Positions 60,406-64,000 of a DNA stretch of 64,000 nt are shown here, one piece after another. The notes below the pieces were generated by a model that worked only from the letters and a program-made list of their open reading frames with translations, searched no databases and was not told the DNA's origin. The position numbers and the translations under genes were made by a program. How positions within the stretch are numbered: the first letter of the stretch is position 1; every line of letters starts with the position of its first letter. The stretch covers positions 558,001 through 622,000 of the forward strand of contig JARGXX010000033.1 in assembly GCA_030374765.1 (NCBI GenBank), in the 5' to 3' direction. The stretch comes from Agarophyton chilense (Eukaryota; Rhodophyta; Florideophyceae; Gracilariales; Gracilariaceae).

Positions 60406-61018
60406 CGTTTCGGCGATGGAATTATTGGCGAATACAGCGTAAAGGCAGAGTTACAAGGGGTATATCTCACACACAGGGAGCTGATAGATATCGTATCGCA
60501 GCGGACCGGTCGCGCGTGGCACAACTTAACAGGCGGCCCGACAGCATGTGTGAGCGCACACAGTCGGAGATTGTGTCTGGAGAGGCGCACGCGACCATTG
60601 CTTGCAAGGCGGCGGAGCGCGCGCCAATGAGGTTGCGAATCGACGCGCAAATCGCCCACACATCGCCTTTTGTGCAATATTTTGCACACGCGCGCTGATT
60701 CGCATGGCCAGCCTCCACCTGCCACTTGCTCCTTTTTGTTTTACCGGCTTGTTGCAGTGGGTGAGGTGCCACTTTCGGGGCAGAGAGGTGTGTGTGTGTG
60801 TGTGTGTGTGTCTCCGTCCTCGTCACCGTTGCTTGTCACCGCTGTGTTTTCGACTCGTTGTGTTGCTTTATTTGTGTGACGCGTTTGTTCGTTTTGGCTC
60901 CGGGCCGCTGTTCAGCCTGTCAGTTGCTCGCTGCTCTGTGTCTGTCTGCTTTTCGTTCTCGCGGTGATTGTGTGTTTTGTGATTTCTATCGGCTTGATTC
61001 TCGACGTGTTCGCCCTCC
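60406..61018. other. Intergenic spacer with a GT microsatellite
   Basis: 613 bp between two genes on the same strand. It contains a (GT)12-like run at 60788-60811 and a pyrimidine-rich stretch before the GATA gene. No conserved gene is visible; open frames here are low-complexity. Confidence 0.5.
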
Positions 61019-61360
61019 ATGTCAACTGTGAACAGTGCGCGTGTGTGTAGTAACTGCGGTTGCCATGAGACGCCTCTTTGGCGCCGGAGTCCGCTCGGTC
61101 CCAAGACGTTGTGCAATGCGTGTGGCGTTCGCATGAAGAAGGGGCGATTGATCTTCGTTCCATCCACACGTCGGTTCATCACGGTTGCTGCACCCAGCAA
61201 ACGGGCTCGTAAACAACGTGCGAAAGGTGCTGGCAGTGGCAGTTCAAGCGCACCGTCGACTAGTGTTCATTCGCCTGTTTCGAAGAGCTGGCGGAAAGGC
61301 ACTGCTATCGGTCTACACTTCTTGCTTGCTGCTATAGAATTCGTGGAGACGTCGTCGTGA
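61019..61360 (+). CDS. GATA-type zinc-finger protein, 113 residues
   Basis: A single GATA finger at residues 10-35: C10-x2-C13-x18-C32-x2-C35 with [19 protein letters not shown] in full family form, followed by a basic tail (RMKKGR, RKQRAK) that normally contacts DNA. The 18-residue loop is the type common in plants and in one fungal class; animal factors mostly have 17. The rest is Ser/Ala-rich and unstructured. The ATG at 61019 is nine codons before the first cysteine. Likely a nuclear transcription factor binding GATA sites; short but complete, and no other domain is present. It follows the 388-residue gene on the same strand after 613 bp. Confidence 0.9.
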   Translation: MSTVNSARVCSNCGCHETPLWRRSPLGPKTLCNACGVRMKKGRLIFVPSTRRFITVAAPSKRARKQRAKGAGSGSSSAPSTSVHSPVSKSWRKGTAIGLHFLLAAIEFVETSS

Positions 61361-61739
61361 GGTGATGATATTGTGCTTGTATCTGTCTATATGTTTCCTT
61401 TTTCCTTTTTTTTTTTTTTCTCTTTCGGATGGGACCGGGAGAATGCGCGATTTGGTACTTTTGTTTTTGGTTGGGGTGATGTTTGGAGCATGTTGTCGTG
61501 TGTTGTAGTTTTTGTGGTGTACATTTGTATTTGTGTTGTGTGATAGAGGAAGATGGAATTTGTTTACAAACTGGTGATAGTTTGTAATGATTCTTGTACT
61601 AGTAGGTTTATGTAGAGGACTGTTTTCCATGTGACTTTGTGTGTGTGTGTGTGTGTGTACAACATTCGGTACGGTAGTGGTGTGTATGATTCTAGCGCTT
61701 GTGGCGTTTCTAGGAAACGTGAATGCTCTAGGTAAAATG
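61361..61739. other. Convergent 3' spacer
   Basis: 379 bp between the GATA gene and the oppositely oriented tail-anchored protein gene. It holds a T run near 61406-61418 and a GT microsatellite near 61639-61658. No gene is seen. Confidence 0.5.
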
Positions 61740-62084
61740 TTACTTGGGCAAAAAGTCCTTGACAATAACAAAGTGAACCAGAACAAACACGCCGGCTAGA
61801 ATTCCAATTCCTATCCAAGCGCCCTTCACCAACAGGTTCAACGTCTGGGTGCGATCGGGCAGCTCTAACGACACGGGGGTGTTGGGTTTGGCACTAGCGG
61901 CGACTGGGCGATCTGGACGGGATTGCAGCGGGGTGCGAACGTCCTGTTGAAAGTGGTCGATGAGATGCTGTTCACCTGCGCGCTGCGCGGGCTGCGTGGG
62001 CTGCGTGGGCTGTGTGGGCTGTGGGGAGGGGCGTTTGTTGGAGTTGTTGTGGCGACGGACGCGAGATCGTCGGCCACGCGCCAT
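61740..62084 (-). CDS. Small tail-anchored membrane protein, about 114 residues
   Basis: The C-terminus carries one strong membrane segment (residues about 85-108, LVKGAWIGIGILAGVFVLVH) followed by only VIVKDFLPK-type residues, the layout of a tail-anchored protein of ER or mitochondrial outer membrane. The N-terminal half is Arg-rich, then has (TQP)n repeats, then a polar stretch with PDRTQTLNLL before the membrane segment. The start is uncertain: ATG at 62084 is in a weak context, while the same frame is open up to 62723 without a clear signal. An overlapping frame starts at 62406 in a good context (see findings). Family not recognised. Confidence 0.5.
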   Translation of the reverse strand: MARGRRSRVRRHNNSNKRPSPQPTQPTQPTQPAQRAGEQHLIDHFQQDVRTPLQSRPDRPVAASAKPNTPVSLELPDRTQTLNLLVKGAWIGIGILAGVFVLVHFVIVKDFLPK

Positions 62085-62723
62085 TCGCGGGCACGATGGC
62101 GCTGTGGTGAGTAGTTGGGGACAGGGTTGCGGCGGATATTTTGCGCAGTGCGGAAGAGGGAGATTGGGCTGAAAGGCGGGGAGATTCATTGCGGGGGAAG
62201 GTGGAGAGGGAGAAGCGTGGGCGGAGATCGGAAGAGGTTGTCGAGGATGACGTTGGAGATGTAACGTTGGTTGGCACGCGGGGTTGGTTGGCGTTGGGTG
62301 GTGGGACACTGCGATGTTTGGCGGGTGCTTGATTGGACGCTGCCTGCAATTGGTTGGTTGCATTTTTGAAACGGTTGGCAGGAGTGGGTGCTGAATTGTG
62401 CGCCATGATGGCGAGAAAGAGCGTTGAACGGCTTGCGTGACGCAATGCAAATCGTTTCTGGTGAAGAATCGGAATAAGTTGTGCTGCGGGACGACGAACG
62501 TACCGTTCGGTGGATTGTAAGCACGGTGATGGCCATTGGAGGCGCACGCCAAGCAACAAACATGTGTCTCTATGCACACCAACCTTACGTGGACGGCAGT
62601 GTAGGCGTCTCGGTGCGTTGACGACGCCAAAAAAAAAAGGCACGTCTGCACAAACCCTAAGCTACCAAACAAGCGCTGTAAGCACTTGCGTTGTTGGCCA
62701 CTTTGCACAGCCGCTCGGATCAA

Positions 62724-62873
62724 TTACATGTTCGCTTGGTCAATTGGTCAATTGCTCAATTGCTCAATTCTTTTTGTTGTGTTTCTCGTTTTTACGACGC
62801 AGATGACGCGCAGATGACGCGCAGATCTCCACGTTGTTTGCATCTTTGTTCATCTCCTTTTCTCTGCGTCGCC
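62724..62873 (+). promoter_or_regulatory. Upstream region of the isoamylase gene with short repeats
   Basis: Directly before the start codon are a repeated CAATT motif (GGTCAATTGCTCAATTGCTC near 62738-62768) and three copies of CAGATGACGCG or CAGATC (about 62799-62828), then a T/C-rich leader. The repeats sit where promoter elements are expected; their role is inferred. Confidence 0.4.
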
Positions 62874-64000
62874 ATGAACACCGTCGCTGCCGCCGCCGCG
62901 CCCGAAGCGCACCTAGGAAAGCCGCATCCGTTGGGCGCTACCGCCACGCCGCAGGGCACCAACTTTGCCATCTACGCCAGAGAGCCACACAACGCAACAC
63001 TCCTTTTGCGTGCACCTTCTTCTTCTTCTTCTTCTTCTTCTCCTTCTTGTACCGCCGACGCCGCCCCGCTGCGTTTCGAGCTCGAATCGCACAATCGTAG
63101 CGGTCACGTGTGGCACGTCGAGATCCGTCCGCCTGTTGTGCACTACTCGTATCTATGGGAGATTGGACAGTGTGACGGTACGTGGGTGTCAAACGCTTGT
63201 CTCGATCCGTACGCCACCCTGCTTGACACCCCCACCGGCGTCGATCGCTTCAACGACCGTGCCGCCGAATACGACCCATGGGGCTTGGTGGAGGATGTCA
63301 ATCACGCGTTTGATTGGCACGACATTCCCAAACCCAACATTGCGTGGCGCGATCTCATCATCTACGAAATGCATGTGCGCGGCTTCTCGCGTCTGTCACA
63401 GCACCACCAAAAGCACAACAACAACAACGCCGCCAACACGGCGGGTAGTTTTGCGGCGGTGGTGCAAAGAATTCCATACCTCAAGATGCTGGGAGTGAAC
63501 GCAGTGGAGCTGTTGCCAGTGATGGAGTTTAACGAGACGGAGTGGAGCAAACAATCACCGCACACGGGTGACGTGTTGTGTCAGTATTGGGGCTATTCTA
63601 CCGTGTCGTTTTTCTCAGTGATGAACCGATATGCCACGCAGGGCGCGTCGCCGCAACACGCCAAGCGCGAGTTTCAAAGCATGGTGCGCGAGTTGCACCG
63701 CGCCGGCATCGAGGTGATTTTAGACGTGGTGTACAACCACACGGCCGAGATGGGCTTCGACTACGTGGGGCGCGGTTTCTACGGCATGAAACAGTTGGCG
63801 CCCACAACGTACTACGTCATGCAACACGGAGGCACAAAGTTTGTCAACCACTCGGGCTGTGGAAATACGCTGAGCTGCAATAACCCCATCGTGCAAAACC
63901 TGCTTGTGGACAGCATTCTATACTGGGCGCACGAAATGCGCGTCGATGGCTTCCGCTTCGATCTGGCTTCCGTGTTGTGTCGCGCCCCAAACGGTGACTT
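62874..64000 (+). CDS. Isoamylase-type starch/glycogen debranching enzyme (GH13), 5' part
   Basis: An open frame of 375 codons from ATG 62874 (GCCATGA) to the window end. An N-terminal CBM48-like domain (HPLGATATPQGTNFAIYA, residues about 17-38; YSYLWEIG) leads into the GH13 barrel: YEMHVRGFS (164-172), region I LDVVYNHTAE with Asp284 and His289, then GNTLSCNNPIVQNLL, and region II GFRFDLAS with Arg361 and the nucleophile Asp363. The motif set is that of isoamylases, which cleave alpha-1,6 branches of starch or glycogen precursors; the acid/base Glu lies beyond the edge. There is no transit or signal peptide, which suits a cytosolic starch pathway. Two low-complexity inserts are present: eight Ser codons (63018-63041) and an Asn run near 63417. 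No intron in the visible part. Confidence 0.93.
   Translation, partial: MNTVAAAAAPEAHLGKPHPLGATATPQGTNFAIYAREPHNATLLLRAPSSSSSSSSPSCTADAAPLRFELESHNRSGHVWHVEIRPPVVHYSYLWEIGQCDGTWVSNACLDPYATLLDTPTGVDRFNDRAAEYDPWGLVEDVNHAFDWHDIPKPNIAWRDLIIYEMHVRGFSRLSQHHQKHNNNNAANTAGSFAAVVQRIPYLKMLGVNAVELLPVMEFNETEWSKQSPHTGDVLCQYWGYSTVSFFSVMNRYATQGASPQHAKREFQSMVRELHRAGIEVILDVVYNHTAEMGFDYVGRGFYGMKQLAPTTYYVMQHGGTKFVNHSGCGNTLSCNNPIVQNLLVDSILYWAHEMRVDGFRFDLASVLCRAPNGD
63018..63041 (+). repeat. In-frame TCT microsatellite coding for eight serines
   Basis: Eight TCT codons in a row in the N-terminal domain of the isoamylase gene, in a loop region between strands. The repeat unit keeps the reading frame whatever the copy number. 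Confidence 0.85.

Noticed and set aside
60602-61031. Open frames with Val/Cys runs over the GT microsatellite
   Set aside because: Low-complexity translation of (GT)n with frames open in all phases; it lies in the spacer before the GATA gene.
1-64000. CRISPR arrays, bacterial operons, rRNA or integron-type structures
   Set aside because: No regularly spaced repeats with unique spacers, no ribosome-binding-site pattern and no rRNA-like sequence; the window is clearly eukaryotic.

Overview
This is a eukaryotic nuclear window, made mostly of nested transposable elements, with a compact host gene island at the right end (about 58.1-64 kb). The island genes are short-spaced, appear intronless and lie on both strands: a J-domain/CSL-zinc-finger protein (DPH4-like), an unknown protein, a GATA zinc-finger protein, a small tail-anchored membrane protein, and the 5' part of an isoamylase-type debranching enzyme with no visible plastid transit peptide. 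Compact gene islands between LTR-retrotransposon-rich stretches, plus a probably cytosolic starch debranching enzyme, would suit a florideophyte red alga such as Chondrus. That is inference, not proof.

Left part (1-18 kb). The window opens inside a minus-strand LTR element (H; LTR 435-1083). A decayed copia-like gag stretch (about 1.5-2.5 kb) follows. Next is a decayed minus-strand Ty3/gypsy element, D (2551-15877), whose lower LTR is split by a short Ty1/copia element, G (2910-6114). After D lies the 3' end of another gypsy element, F (15.9-18.1 kb), with integrase tail and chromodomain.

Middle part (18.1-49.4 kb). One solo LTR of family H (18145-49378) was opened by three independent insertions: a 0.7 kb TIR element, a second H-family LTR in reverse orientation, and a large TIR-bounded element K (20057-49263). 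Inside K sits gypsy element B (23338-42888, target duplication GAAAG). The left LTR of B holds an unclassified insert, J, and J is split by the youngest gypsy element, A (23590-34512, target duplication CCGAT, LTRs about 1% different). Without its guests K is about 9.7 kb. It carries two divergent decayed gene regions, one with motifs of a permuted (beta-class) DNA amino-methyltransferase, separated by a spacer with three copies of a palindromic module.

Right-middle part (49.6-56.5 kb). A PIF/Harbinger DNA transposon (49613-55501) carries a DDE transposase, a second protein and an SNF2-helicase-like fragment, and has a 1.3 kb mariner-like element inserted in it. A solo LTR with perfect target duplication (56146-56455) closes the repeat-rich zone.

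The most unusual signals are an apparently related antisense accessory reading frame between pol and the 3' LTR of three different gypsy elements (A, B, D), the large methyltransferase-bearing TIR element K with its palindromic control region, and the depth of the nest itself.
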